From NCBI GenBank assembly GCA_035236585.1, contig CP141137.1, positions 50,986,057 to 51,050,056 of the forward strand: a stretch of 64,000 nucleotides of DNA, given 5' to 3'. Below, piece by piece: positions 45,824 to 59,000 of this stretch. Every line of letters begins with the position of its first letter. Position 1 is the stretch's first letter. The notes under the pieces were generated by a model. The model did no database searches, was not told where the DNA came from, and saw only the letters and a list, made by a program, of their open reading frames with translations. This DNA comes from Warburgia ugandensis (lineage: Eukaryota; Streptophyta; Magnoliopsida; Canellales; Canellaceae). Made by a program: the position numbers and the translations under genes.

Positions 45824-48800
45824 ACCCGGGTTTTTGAAACATGATTTGTAAAGTATTTTGAAAAGCAGGGCCCTTAAGAGTGTAATTTTTTTTTCGCAAA
45901 ACAAAGCAGTGGAAATTCTTTTCTTTAGAACTTGTTTTGAAAACCCAAGCCACCACTTCATATATAACATATGTACAATTTGTGTACAAAATAAAATTTC
46001 ATTGAAGGAATATACTTTTATTAAACTCCAGGATCCATCTAGTGGTTCACAGTACAGCCAAATCTAGTACAATACTTGTCCAAATTACATAATCCAAAAC
46101 TCAAGCTCATTATACAATAAAACTCTCAACAAAGAAAAATACATGTCTTCAAGGGTATACCTTGAAGTTTATTCTCTTCAAGTCTTCTATAATCTTCAGC
46201 TCCTAACTCTCCTTCCCTGTATCTGAGATATTGCAATAATTATAATATCTCAGCAAGCAATGCTTGGTAGGGGATTTAAGAAACATAATAATTGACAAGG
46301 TACTTCAAATACTTTATAATCTCATTATCCTGAAACATACTCTTTACTTTGTAAGTTATGTATATCTATATACATTCATACCCTTCATGGTAAACCAGTT
46401 AAATTTGTGAAAGTAGTCAAATATCATTCCCAACTAAGTTGATCAATTTTCTTCATTTTGAGATTAAGTATTACAGCTAATCTTATACTGGGAATTTTCC
46501 TTCTTGGAAAATATTGGTAATATACAATTACCTAGCATTTCATTATGCTATAATATAAGACATTTCACTATGCCTATTCTCATATGCATCATAATGCAAA
46601 ATAATCAGAAAGGTTACTATCTTTGCGGTCGATCCGTACTAGCGCTCGGATAAGCGCCTGTTCACCACTGATACCACGGTGGAAAATATTATGTCATTGC
46701 CCGTATGGGGGGGCAAGACTTTCACAGTGGTGGCCTTCCCATAATTGCCATCACCCGACTTTTAGCCTCTCATAGGGCAAGGTATCATCATATCATCAAA
46801 TTTCAAGGAGCGGGTGGCCAAACCCTCATAACTCTCTAGCAATAGCATTCCCCTAGGCTTATGCCTATTAAAACAAACTCACAAGCCTCCAAGCTTGTAT
46901 GTAAAATATATTTCATATATATCAGACCATATGTCTGTTTACTTAGGGTGAAAATATTTCCTATTTCCCTATTCACTTATAGTTTAGTCCTTAATCATCT
47001 TATATGTGTTTGGTTGGATCATAATGTTTTCAAGAGATTTAATACAAGTATTATCATTACTCTTATCAACATAAGATCATGAGTACAATCATGTATGCAT
47101 TCATCAAATCCTCCTACCTTTAAGGATTGATCTCTTTTCCCCAATCTTCCATGATTCTGACTGATGTATGTAATCGTACATTCATACATATTGTCAATAT
47201 ATAAATTATGAACAATCCTATTGATCACTAGATCTGATGATTAGAATGATCTTTAGATCATTCATATCTAAGTATTTTTCTACCTCTAAGTCTTTGTATG
47301 TCTATCTCCTTGATCTTGATCTTTCATAGATCTATTGACTGACAATCTACACATGTTGATAAAGATCAAGGTCCTAGATCTTCTATCATCTAGTTCTTCT
47401 TTGATCTAAGTTCAGTTATTGGATCATCCCTATGGAGGATGATCTTGGTTTTTTTCCTTGAATCATCTTTGATCAAGGGTTTGGATTATCTAATCTAATG
47501 AACTATAACAAGTACACTAATAAACATGCATACTAAGTACAATATAGTGTTCTTATTCTTATTGTTCTTGATTATCCAAGATTTAATGGATCTTGTTTGA
47601 TCATCCTTATCTTACTTACCGTTTTTATTAGGGTTAGGTAATTTACTAACCTTTTATGTTATTATTATTATTATTCAACCAGTTAATGTGCTGGTTGAAG
47701 GTAGCTTATTAAAGCCTAAATCTAGACTGCTTCTCTTATTTCCAATTGGCTAAGGCTTACTAGCTGAATGGGTGAACACAAAGTGGTTACTTTAATCCTC
47801 ATGTAAGGAGGCGTTTTGACCTCACAAACGTCAACGGAAGATAGGGGAAGAGCGATGCTCTATTAGATAACCCCCTTAACTACTATATTTATCATTCACT
47901 AGAATGACCATAGCTCAACCTTTCATAAGGCTCCTATAAGCATGTTAACCCTAAGTACTCTTTCTAATGGATTTTAATTAAGTCCATGAATATTTATAAT
48001 GTCATTCATGGGGTTTATTATTCTTTTCCTAATTTGGGCCAAGGACTTGATAATCCTTATGTTGTCCTACTAACTATAGCCCTTACTAATTAAGTTCAAA
48101 GTACTCCATTCTTATTTGTGTAATGAAACTCTCCTTTCTCATTAGAATGCATTTTTGATGTTTTATGCTTTTTATCTCATAACAAATAATATTTAACCAT
48201 AAATGAATTATAAATTCAAAGCATAAAACTACATAATTTAACATTCAATGATAATGAGGCAAGGTACTTAAAATAATTAAATCTAGCACCTTTTGATAAT
48301 AATGAAATCACATATCATGCTAAAATCTAAATGTTATACTAGCATGCTTTATAATATAATCATATTTAAAATGCTCTTATATAAAATGAAACTAATTACA
48401 TTAACATTTTTAGAAACCTTTACTTATGATCCAACCATTTGATCTTAGATTTTGCCTTTGATTAATGGTATTAGTTATATTTAGAGAATTTTCTTTATTA
48501 AGGTCAAAAGATCATATTGATATATTTTTGTCATAATCTATCCATGATTTCCTTGGATTTCATCATATCAACATTTATTCTTTCTATCCTAAGGATTTGA
48601 TCACACTTGATTTCATTGATCAAGTGGGTCCTTTTGTATTTTTAGGGTTTTTCTACCATAATGGGTAGATCCCTTAATATATCTCATATATATCCAATTA
48701 AACCATAGATCTTACTTTATTTCAATAGTATATTATTATTAAAACATATTTTTAAGATATGATCATCTCAGATCTTGAAGATCTAGGTAATTGGAAACTT

Positions 48801-50523
48801 ATTTATTTAATACAGAAAGTTTGTACTGAATAGTATTCCATTTTATCATTTCATCAAAAAATAGAGGTTTCAAGCTTTTCATAGCTTCTTTCCGATCTCA
48901 ATTTGGAGTTTAGATGACTTCGAAATTGGATCTGGAAGTTCACAGTCTTTTCTAAGGCTTAGATTTGATTTGGGCCCAAGGAACGGACGGCCCAGATTTT
49001 TCGGGCGGAAAACCAAAGTGGGCGGACGGGTTCGGTTCGTCGGGCACGTCCGCTGGGATGAATGGAAGAAGCGGGATTGCGGGGCATCCACAGACGCAGA
49101 CGGGATGAGCGGAACGCTCGTCGTCCGAGCGCCCGTAAGCTTGGTTGTCGCCTGGCGCGTCCGCTCGTGGAATTGACGGATGCGCCATCGTATCGCTTGG
49201 AACGACGCTTCACACGCAATGCACGCGCCATTCCGACGGTGTGTCACGTGTGCGTCTTGGGCGCCGTTCGATCCGAAGATTGGACAGTCCATTCTGGACC
49301 GTCCAATCAATCCTCTCTCAATTGAGGGCCCAAAACTTCTCTGATCTTTGTGAAAATTCTACCCTAGGGGTTTTGGACCCTTCTGGATTGATTGGTTCAT
49401 TCAGAATTTTCATCTGAGCACTCTATCATCCAAAATTAATGGTTCTGTTGTTTATTTTATTTTTACCTTTTTTATTACCAAAATAAAATACAGAAAACTA
49501 AAAATTACATAAAAGAGTACTAAACATCTATAGAAAGTATTTCCACCTACCTGATTGGAGAAAAAACCTCGGTTATATGCCCAATTTAAAAAGAATACCT
49601 TGTTGATGTAGATATGGCATAAGATTCACCTTTCTTGCAAATTTCCATTGTTTGAACCGCTGAATCTTGAAATTTCTTTGGGGGTTTTGTAGAATAGATA
49701 TGTTGGGAAGTTTTGGACGGTGGAATTGATCAAATTAGATCTGGAATAGAGTGCCTAATTGATTTTAGGTCTCTTGTTTCAATCTAAAAAGAAAAACAAA
49801 TTGAAAAGAGAGATCTCTTGGAAATTTTGGGTTTTGGGGGAGGGATCTAGGTCTAATTTTTCATGGAGAGTGAAGAAAATTTCGTGGAAATTTTATGAGG
49901 ATTTTTGGAGGATTTCTGGGGTTGTATTTATAGGCATTTTGGGTCTTTTTTTCATGATTATAATATTTTATTTTATTTATTATTAAATGGCATGAAAGTC
50001 TTCCATGCTTCATTTTTTCTTCCCCATGCCCCATTTTTCTTCCTCAAGACCAGCTGATGTTTGTTGACCCATGACTTCACGTGAGTTGCTGATAAGATTG
50101 GTTGTTGGGTTCCTTGTGGGCCCCACATGGTGTAAAAAGACCGTTTTGCCATTTATGTATAAAATTTTGGGTTTTATTCCCATGATCTCGGATTTGAGTG
50201 TACTTAGTGGCGTTGGATTCGTATTTCTTAAGACATTCTAAATTTTGATATCTCATATTTTGATTTTTGGGAGATTTTGATGTTTGGGTAAAATTACTAT
50301 TTTACCCCTTTTGTCCAAGAAATGAAGAAACTTAAGGATTTCTTATCCGAATTCAGAATTTGTCGTGCTTACAATCATTTTGAAGGGTTTGGTAAGTTTA
50401 ATTTTAATTTTACATGTCTTATGATTTGATTTACTTTTATAAAAAGTATATTCTAAATAACCCTAATATTTCAGCTCGAAATATCTGAAACTCAAACTTT
50501 ATTGATTTTCTCAATCAATTACA
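45824..50523 (+). mobile_element. Candidate LTR block interrupting a LINE
   Basis: Starts TGTGACAACCCGGGTTTTTG just where the RTE LINE breaks off, and gives way again to LINE tail sequence near 50540. Contains a CTCAGCAAGCAATGCTTGG segment (46251), a GC-rich part (48960-49330) and TATTTATAGG (49927), paralleling the 40881 block. A possible end is CAATTACA at 50523. No coding region; a 4.7-kb solo LTR is long but possible. Confidence 0.35.
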
Positions 50524-50539
50524 AAAATTGAGGTTATTC

Positions 50540-50582
50540 ATGGTGCACCCCTAATTGTGATTAGGTCTTGATGATGATGAAC
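50540..50582 (+). mobile_element. RTE-type LINE 3' tail
   Basis: CATGGTGCACCCCTAATTGT then GATTAGGTCTTGATGATGATG. Possibly the detached end of the fragment at 45709. Confidence 0.55.
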
Positions 50583-51100
50583 CAATCTAAAAGAAGAGAC
50601 CCAACAAATGATAGTTCAAATTAACGAGAGAATTATAGAAAGAGGGCAGTGCATTTTCTTTGGTTGGTGATTGTAGTAAGTTAATACTGAAGTTCACTCT
50701 GTACTATTTTGTGGACCATAACCCACAAGAAAGACCATTGCGATGGTTTTATACACCAACGTTAAGTGTATACTTTCATTCTTAACAATTATTGGTCGGT
50801 CTAGATTAAAAGAAGCAGAAGGACCGAGTGGTGTCATTTCTTGAGAAAATCAGGGCATCTGAGAATCCACCCATTGAGCTAATGGGAACAAACTGGCATC
50901 AAGAAAGTGGGTTTTACCTTTTTATTGGCTATTTGTCATTAAACTATAGAATATATAAATGTAAGTACAACAATAAAGCCCCCTCTGCTCACGATCCCTA
51001 CATTCCTAAAGATTTTTTAGAACATAAATTCTCATTTATATATTTTCTTTACCACCAACATTGACATACTCCTTACAAAATCTAATCACTCATCTCCCTG

Positions 51101-51108
51101 TATAAATA
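51101..51108 (+). promoter_or_regulatory. TATA box of the HIPP gene
   Basis: TATAAATA 103 bases before the ATG at 51204, followed by a CT-rich leader (51164-51192), a usual plant promoter layout. Confidence 0.65.
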
Positions 51109-51203
51109 CCTTTAACACTATATATATCTCCATCCACTCATCTCTCCTTTCGACTTCCACCTCTTTCTCTCTCTCTCTCACTCTCTCTCTTAGAAGAGGA
51201 AAG

Positions 51204-51543
51204 ATGGGCGCACTTGATTACCTCTCCAACTTTTGCACTGTCACCAGCACAAGGAGCAGGACCAAAAGGAAACCAATGCAGGTAACCAGAAACAATCAAG
51301 CTTTTACTCTTCCTTTTCTTCTTTGCAGTGGAACTCTTTTATTCTTCTTCTTCTTTCTTCTTGTTCTCCTGCTTTCTTTTTGGGTTTTGCTCACTGTTTC
51401 TGGAGGCACCATCATGTTCAAAGTTCTCTTCATCTCCTTTCTCAGACAGTGGACATAAAGGTGAAAATGGACTGTGATGGCTGCGAACGGAGAGTCAAAA
51501 ATGCTGTTTGTTCCATGAAAGGTTCAAAGTTCATGCTTCTGCT

Positions 51544-51636
<93 letters not shown>

Positions 51637-52721
51637 ATTAAGTTTTGGTTTGGGAATTGCATTAGGAGTCATAAGAAGGCAAGAATTATATTTAGAAAGA
51701 AAAGTTTTTAGCGTCCTTCGAAGCAAAGAAACTAAACAGGCTTTTCAGTTGTTCAATACGCTAACCAGAAAACGAAGCGCTGTAGAACCTGACAAGTAAT
51801 ACTCATTTTCTTGTCTTATAGTTGATGACAAATCTGTCTCCGTTACTGTTTCAGCAAGCACTTGTTTCCCTGTAAAAACACGTGATTGAGGAAGGCCCTA
51901 GTAAATTAGGGGGAAGATTTCTCACTTCCTTCTTTTTCTAATTATTTTCAGAAGAATTTCTTTGACTATATAAACTGGTCTTATTCCCTTGGATACTGGC
52001 TAATATTGAATTATGTTGGACATGCAGTAGAGCTACATTAAAGATATTCTCCGTTCATTTTCAAAGGAAAAGTTCTAAATGAAACCCATAAAAGACAAGG
52101 AAAAAGAAACTCTTTTCATGTATAAAGTCATCATAAATTGATATATACCCGTTCTTCTTTCAATGCTAGCTAGACAATCATAAAATTGCAACATAAATCT
52201 TTGCATTCATTTCGACCTCATATTTCTTAGCTTTTTTGTTATTGGTAGATAGGTTGGTAATAGTTTCCCTCTTTACAGAAAAAATGAACAAAAACCCACG
52301 CCAAGAACCAAAAAAGGCAGAAAACCCAGCTTTTTCACATTGATCAACCATGATAGAACCGATTTCTGCTCTTAACATCATTACCACTGAGATGGGTATT
52401 TTCTCTTTGCTTTCTTGTTCAAATTCAGGAGTGAGAACGGTGGACGTGAACAGGAAACAAAGCAGGGTTACAGTTACTGGACATGTTGATCCAAACAAGG
52501 TCTTGAAGAAGATTAAAAGTACAGGGAAAAGAGCCGATTTTTGGCCTTACGTGCCTCACAACTTGGTGTATTATCCATATGCCCCTCAGGCTTATGATAA
52601 AAGAGCTCCATCTGGGTTCGTGAAAAACGTGGTGCAGGCACTTCCTAGTCCTGGTAATTCGGATGAAAGGTTAATCACAATGTTCAGTGATGATAACCCA
52701 AACGCATGTTCTATAATGTGA
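51204..52721 (+). CDS. Heavy metal-associated isoprenylated plant protein (HIPP)
   Basis: Three exons: 51204-51281, 51446-51521, 52429-52721 (TGA); 148 aa, typical for the family. It likely binds a heavy-metal ion and sits at membranes through a C-terminal lipid. One HMA domain from about residue 27, with the metal motif MDCDGC (C36, C39) in exon 2 and the rest (VRTVDVNRKQSRVTVTGHVD, VLKKIKSTGKRADFWPYVP) in exon 3. The protein ends CSIM, a farnesylation (CaaX) motif. It starts MGALDYLSNFC, a common HIPP N-terminus, after a clear TATA box. Intron 2 holds a (CT)44 microsatellite. The individual HIPP number and metal cannot be told. Confidence 0.94.
51547..51634. repeat. (CT)44 microsatellite
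   Basis: Uninterrupted CT for 88 bases, starting 26 bases into HIPP intron 2; the longest in the window. Confidence 0.97.
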
Positions 52722-53852
52722 TCAGATCATGATGGAGGAGGCCAATCGTTTTACTTTTGACGGCGTGTGTTTGCGTTTATATTCCATGGTTATGTGTAAT
52801 TCTCTTTTTCGAAATAGTGGTTGTCGTTATGACCTTTATGGCGAAGATAAATGAAATGAGACGTACTGTTGTGTATTAATGAACCCTAATATGGTGTTTG
52901 GAGATATACATCTATATTTGCTTATTTGTGTTTAGCTAGCTTGAACTACATGCTATAGTTGTGCCTCCATACCATCGATAATGAAGGCCGCTGGTCAGGG
53001 ACTACAATGTGATTCCTGGCGTAGTCACGTAGGGGTGGCAACAGGCATAGATATCCATCCAAATGCAAGATAAATTGTTATCTTTTGACGCCTACAAATT
53101 AGTGGGTTTTAAGTGGACTATTGGTAAGTACGACTAAACATGAATGCCGAACCTGACATGTAAGGTCAGTTTGTTCTTCAGAGTCATCGCATTATTACTT
53201 TGGGACATGAACCGAAATTTGCCCAATTTCACATGATTGAGTTCAGCTCACTTCTGAGTTGTTTTAAAATTCTAAGTTTTCTAACTCCGCTTATAAAGTT
53301 CCCTAGTTATCGAAATTGATCACAAAAAAACGTGTGGTAATTATAAGAATTAGTGGCAGAAGTACAGGTACATTTACTTCAACGAGGTGTGAATTTTTGC
53401 CTCGAAGCCGCTTTTCAGCTAAGCTATTACTTTGACAGAAATTTGGATGATCATAGTCATACTGTTCCACCAATGTTTGGCCAACTCGACCCTGCCCCAT
53501 GAACTCAAGGATGGGTGACCGACCTAGCCCCCATCCATCCATTGGATCCCAACTAGATGCACCTTCCATTTAGTGTTATACAAACAAAGTAGCTACAAAT
53601 AGTAAACAAAACAGTGTTTAGCAGTGCCTGTTAGTCATTACAGTGTTGTGGTTTGCCAGGTGAGACATTAATGATTGTGCCTACGATGAATAATCTGGAT
53701 GACTTTCTACCACATGGAATTGGTGCATCGCGTAGGCCTGCCCTCGACTTAACTTGGGATATCTTGCAAGCACTCTAAAGGGCCAGAGGCCTTGACGATG
53801 GAATATTAGTTCAACATTCCACAAAATATGTATGTTCAATACTGAGCACCAA
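52722..53852. other. Intergenic sequence downstream of HIPP
   Basis: 3' UTR then sequence without recognised family; the 88-codon minus-strand frame at 53303-53569 looks like chance. Confidence 0.4.
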
Positions 53853-53940
53853 TATCATCATCATCATTCTCATCAAGACCTGATTCTCATCAGGGGTTGG
53901 TCATATGAATCTTCTTCCTTCATTTTCCTCTATTAAGACT
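53853..53940 (-). mobile_element. RTE-type LINE 3' tail
   Basis: ATCATCATCATCATTCTCATC, then CTCATCAGGGGTTGGTCATA and CTCTATTAAG, the inverted LINE end. Confidence 0.6.
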
Positions 53941-53951
53941 GATCACTAATA

Positions 53952-54051
53952 AAGGGCAGCCTTGAAGCTCCCGCTTATGCGGGATTCGGGAAAAGGGCAG
54001 ACCACAAGGATCTATATTACGCAGTCTTACCTTGCATTTTTGCAAGAGGCT
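53952..54051 (-). mobile_element. Au-type SINE, 3' part
   Basis: AAAGGGCAGCCTTGAAGCTC, CAGTCTTACCTTGCATTTTT, GCAAGAGGCT; the tRNA-like head is missing. Follows the LINE tail by 11 bases. Confidence 0.75.
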
Positions 54052-55700
54052 ATATGTCATACAAAATAGTAAATGATCAGCTTATAATGCATACACCAAT
54101 TACAAAGAGTATATGCTAACAACTCACAAAGTTATTGTAAGTGGGCCCATGTTTTAGACTTAAATTAACGTCTAGATGTAGAAAGAAGCAATAATCATAC
54201 TCTAGTCATACAAGAAGACTTGAACTCTACGCTTAGTTTGTGTGCTCATGCTGAGAGATGAGTAGTTATATACCATTGTAGGGTGTGTGCTCTAATGCTC
54301 TTAATCAATCATACTCGTCATTAAAATAGAGAAAAATATATAGCACATGGAGCGCCGCTAAGATTAATGAAACAAAGGCAAAGTCGTTCAGGATTGAGGA
54401 ATGAAAAGACTTATCCGCATTGATTTCTCTTCTTCCTTAGACTGATAAGACAATCTCTTAGATTTACTTGTCCCAAGGTTTTGGGACAACAACGCCGCTA
54501 ACCATGATGGAAAGATGTAGCAACGAGAATGAATATGACCAACATAAAGACAATATGCACTTAGCTAAAATCTTGACTTTGCTTAATTGCACTCACAAAA
54601 TACATTGAGTAACAATACCTAACTCCATATCATCACACAAGAACTCAGAAAATTAAGGAAAAATCGGCCTTTGTTGCCATGTCCGTATCGTCTCAGTTCT
54701 GTTCCTTCGCCAAATGGCCACTGCGCCGCGAAGAATGGCGAAAGAATTAGTTAAAACTAATAGAAGATGACGAGGGGAGTAAATTGTGGGGAGCATGATT
54801 CATGAATTGATTTTATCTTTTTGAGTGGAGGGAAGCTTCCAAAGAGAAAGCACCAATGAAGGTTGTGTTGTTTAAAATTTGAAGCAAAAAACCTGGATTA
54901 GGGCTCCATAAAAAAAGGATCTACTTTGGGATCCTAAACTCAACTTTGATTAGTATAATGGTAAGATAAGCTTCATGTTCTTGTCACATTGGGGTATTGT
55001 AGACATGGTTTTGATGAACGTGCGCCAGCTGTTAGTGTGCAGTTTCTTCTTTTATCTGGTTTTACCTTTACTTGTGGAAGTGACATTAATTTGCACCTCT
55101 TTTATAACAATGGTAGTCAAATTCTTCATTTTAATTAACTAGTTTCTATTAAACAGTCAAAAAGTTAATTTTGTCTAAAGATAATCAAAGAAGTATTTAA
55201 TAAAGAAAATTCCATATATGTAGCGGCTTGCCGGCCAAAAGGTAAAAGAATGAGTTGTGCTCAGCTATCTGCTAATCATATATTCAAAACCTCTGGTCTT
55301 TTGACTCCCATCTTTTATAGACCAAAATTTCAAGCATCAAACAATCATAAAGCTGGGTGCCACACCACCCAACTGAGAAGCCCTCCAGAGGATGAGGTTA
55401 GAGCTGACAAAACGGATTGATGGATCATACCTGATCCGATTCATTGCGGTTCCTGGTCTAAATAGATTGGTTGCACCATATGGGTCTTTTAAACGTATAA
55501 AAAGATTTCACTTCATATCCGATCCGCATTTGGATAATGGATAGGTAGGTAATCCACAATAATAAAATTAATATATTATTTTTTAAGTCTATCTCTTTCT
55601 AAGTTTGCCCTTTTAAACAGAAATTTACCAATATCTGCAGATAACTCCGTGCAGGTCATGGATTTAATAGATTGAATTACTTCAATGAGTTTTTTAAACA
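54052..55700. other. Repeat-rich intergenic sequence
   Basis: No gene. Near 55430-55530 are GATCCGATTC/GATCCGCATTTGGATAATGG words common in old plant repeats, broken by the copia insertion. Confidence 0.35.
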
Positions 55701-56000
55701 TGTTGAAGTTGTGCTTCAGTTGCTGCAACACTTTTCCAAGCTGAAATTTTAGATATTTTTATTTTTTATTTCTTAATTGTTTGACTGTTTCAAATAACTT
55801 GGTCAGTAGTAGTTGTTGATTTTTAGGAAGTTGTTGATCATGGAAACGTATTCTATGTAGTACCTTATTTTTCGTTTCTTCAGTTAGTATTTTTGCTATA
55901 TTTAAACTCATTATCAGTTCAATAAAATAGAAGACTTTACACAGCAAATTTCTTTGTTCACTCTTACTCTCAGTCTCTCATTTTCTATAAAACTCCAACA
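55701..56000 (+). repeat. 5' LTR of the copia element
   Basis: TGTTGAAGTTGTG...CTCCAACA, 300 bp, TG...CA ends; AATAAAATAG near 55921. Differs from the 3' LTR at roughly 20-25 positions plus small gaps. Confidence 0.93.
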
Positions 56001-56003
56001 AAT

Positions 56004-56015
56004 TGGTATCAGAGC
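56004..56015 (+). other. Primer-binding site (initiator tRNA-Met)
   Basis: TGGTATCAGAGC, complementary to the 3' end of plant initiator tRNA-Met, three bases after the 5' LTR. Confidence 0.9.
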
Positions 56016-56072
56016 ACTCTTCTTAAGGGACTTGTGATTGCTAGAATTTTTTTTGCTTTGCTCTCTTCTTTC

Positions 56073-59000
56073 ATGGATTCAGAAGCTCCTTTTACTGCAC
56101 TAGCACCACCAGTCTTCAAAGGTGAAGGTTATCATGTGTGGGTAGCAAGGATGGAGGCTCATCTGGAGGCAAATGATCTCTGGGAAGCTGTGGAGGAGGA
56201 CTACGAAGTTCCTCCATTACCTGCTAATCCAACTATGGTGCAGATCAAGAATCACAAGGAGAAGAAATCAAGAAAATCGAAGGCAAGCTACGTTATTTGC
56301 TGTAGTCTCTCCTAAAATCTTTGTCAGAATCATGACAATGAAATCAGCTTTTGAAGTCTAGAATTTCCTGAAAAAGGAGTATGAAGGAGATGAAAGGATT
56401 AAGGGAATGAAAATTTTGAACCTGATCAGAGAGTTTGAGCTCCAGAAAATGAAGGATTCTGAGACGGTGAAGGAGTACTCTGACAGATTGCTTGGAATTG
56501 TAAACAAAGTAAGATTACTTGGGTCTAAATTTTCTGATTTCAGATTAGTTCAAAAAATTCTTGTAACTGTTCCTGAAAAACACTAAAGATTTGAAGCTAC
56601 CATTTCCTCGCTGAAAAACACTAAAGATTTGTCAAAGGTTAGTTTGAAAGAGTTGATGAATGCTTTGCAGGCACAAGAACAGAGAAGGCTCATGAGGTTT
56701 GAAGGGTCTGTTGAAGGTGCATTAGCTGCGAAAGCTCATTCCAGTCAAGGAGGAAAATGGAAGAAAAATGAGAAGAACAAGAAGGGAAACTCTGGTTTTG
56801 ATTCTCCCAATACCAGTGAGGGAACAAAATCTGATTTCTCTCCTTGTAAACATTGTGGAAGAAAGAGTCATCCACCTTCCAAATGTTGGAGAAAGCCAGA
56901 CCAACAATGTGAAAAATGTCAGAAAATGGGACATCATAAAAAAATTTGCAAGTGCAACACTCAACAAAAGACAGTGACACAAGTGAAGTTGCATCAAAAG
57001 AATGTTGCTCAAGTTGCTGACGAGGAAGAGGAGGAGCAAATCTTTGTAGCCTCTTGCTTTGGAATCTGTCATTCAAGTGAGAAGTGGCTCATTGACAGTG
57101 GTTGTACCAACCACATGACCTTTGACCATGATCTCTTCGAAGAATTGGACACTTCAGGAGCTTCCAAAGTGAAGATTGGCAATGGAGAATACATTGCAGT
57201 CAAGGGAAAAGGCACAATGGCAATTGAGAGCATTTCAGGTACAAAGCTTATCAAAGATGTGTTATTTGTACCTAACATTAGTCAAATTTTGTTGAGTGTT
57301 GGCCAATTGATTCAAAAAGGTTTCAAAGTTATCTTTGAAACAAATTAGTGTTTAATCAAAGATGCAAAAGGCAACGATGTATTCAAAGTAAAAATGAAAG
57401 GGAAGAGCTTTGCAATTGATCGATTGGAGGAGGAGCAAATAGCATTCTCTGCAACAAAAGTCCATACAGAAGCTTGGCACAAGAGGCCTAGACATTTCAA
57501 TCATACAGCTGTGGTGAATTTGCAGAGAACGGAATTGGTTCAATGTCTCCCTTGCCTTGAATATGAAATTCTAGATTGTAGAGTTTGCCAATAAGGAAAG
57601 CAATCGAGACTTCCATTCAAGCTATCAACTTGGAGAGCTATTGAAAAGCTGTAATTGATACACACTGATGTTGCTAGACCTCACAAAACTCCATCTCTCA
57701 ATGGAAGTAGGTATTTCCTAATCTTCATTGATGACTATTCCAGAATGTGTTGGATCTATTTTCTTAGATTCAAGTTAGAAGTTGCTGGTGTGTTTAGGCA
57801 ATTCAAGCAATGGATTGAAACACAAAGTGGTCACAAAATCCAAGCTTTGAGATCTGATAATGGCGAAGAGTACACCTCCAATCAGTTTAATCTTTTCTGT
57901 GAAGAGGCAGGGATCGAACATCAACTCACTGCTTTGTACACTCCACAACAAAATGGAGTCAGCGAGAGAAAGAATCATACCATAATGGAGATGGCTAGAT
58001 GTTTGATGTTTGAGAAAAATTTTCCAAGGGAATATTGGGTAGAAGCGGCACACACTGATATCTTCCTTCTCAACAGGCTTCCTACAAAAGCTATAGCAGA
58101 AAAAACTCTGTATGAAGCCTGGTATGGTTTTAAACCTTCTTTGAAAAATCTCAAAGTATTTGGATGCTTGTGCTTTGTTTATGTTCCTCAGATCAAAAGG
58201 GATAAACTGGATAAAAAGGAAAAAGCAGGAATCTTTGTTGGTTACAACACTATCTCTAAAGCTTATAGAATTTTCCAACCAAACACTAAGAAAATTTTGA
58301 CAAGTAGAGATGTGCATTTCATGGAGAATGATGAGTGGGATTGGGAAGGAAAACAATCAGTTGTGGTTCCTGATCAAGTTCCAAAATTGCAGCTCAAAGA
58401 AAATGAGTTGGTTGATGATATTCCTGTTAGAGGTATAAGATCACTTTCTGATATTTATCAGAGATGCAATGTGGCTATACTTGAACCTATAGATTTCTGG
58501 GAAGCTGAGAAGGATCCAAAATGGATTGCTGCAATGAAGGAAGAGATCAAGATGATGGAAAAAAATGAAACCTGGAAGTTGGTGAGGAGACCCGCAGATA
58601 GAAAAGTGATTGGAGTAAAGTGGGTATTTAGAACCAAGTTGAATCCTCATAGCTCAATCAACAAGCATAAAGATAGGCTCGTTGTAAAAGGGTATGCTCA
58701 AATTTTTGGTGTTGATTTTTCTAACACTTTTGCGCCTGTTGCCAGACTAGACATAATCAGGTTGTTGCTTGCCATAGCTGCACAAAAGGGTTGGAAAGTC
58801 TATCAACTTGATGTTAAATCAGCATTCTCGAATGGTCTCTTGGAGGAGGAGATTTACGTTGTGCAACTTGAGGTATTTGTTGTAAAAGGGTAAGAAGAGG
58901 ATGTGTACTTGCTCAAGAAGGCCTTATATGGCCTGAAAAAGGCTCATAGAGCCTGGTATAGCAGAATTAATGAGCACTTGATGCAGCTGGGTTTTAGAAG

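Noticed and set aside
48879-49417. Five overlapping open frames of 68-143 codons on both strands
   Set aside because: They lie in a GC-rich patch of the LTR-like block where stop codons are rare. No frame shows family motifs, and all frames are open at once.
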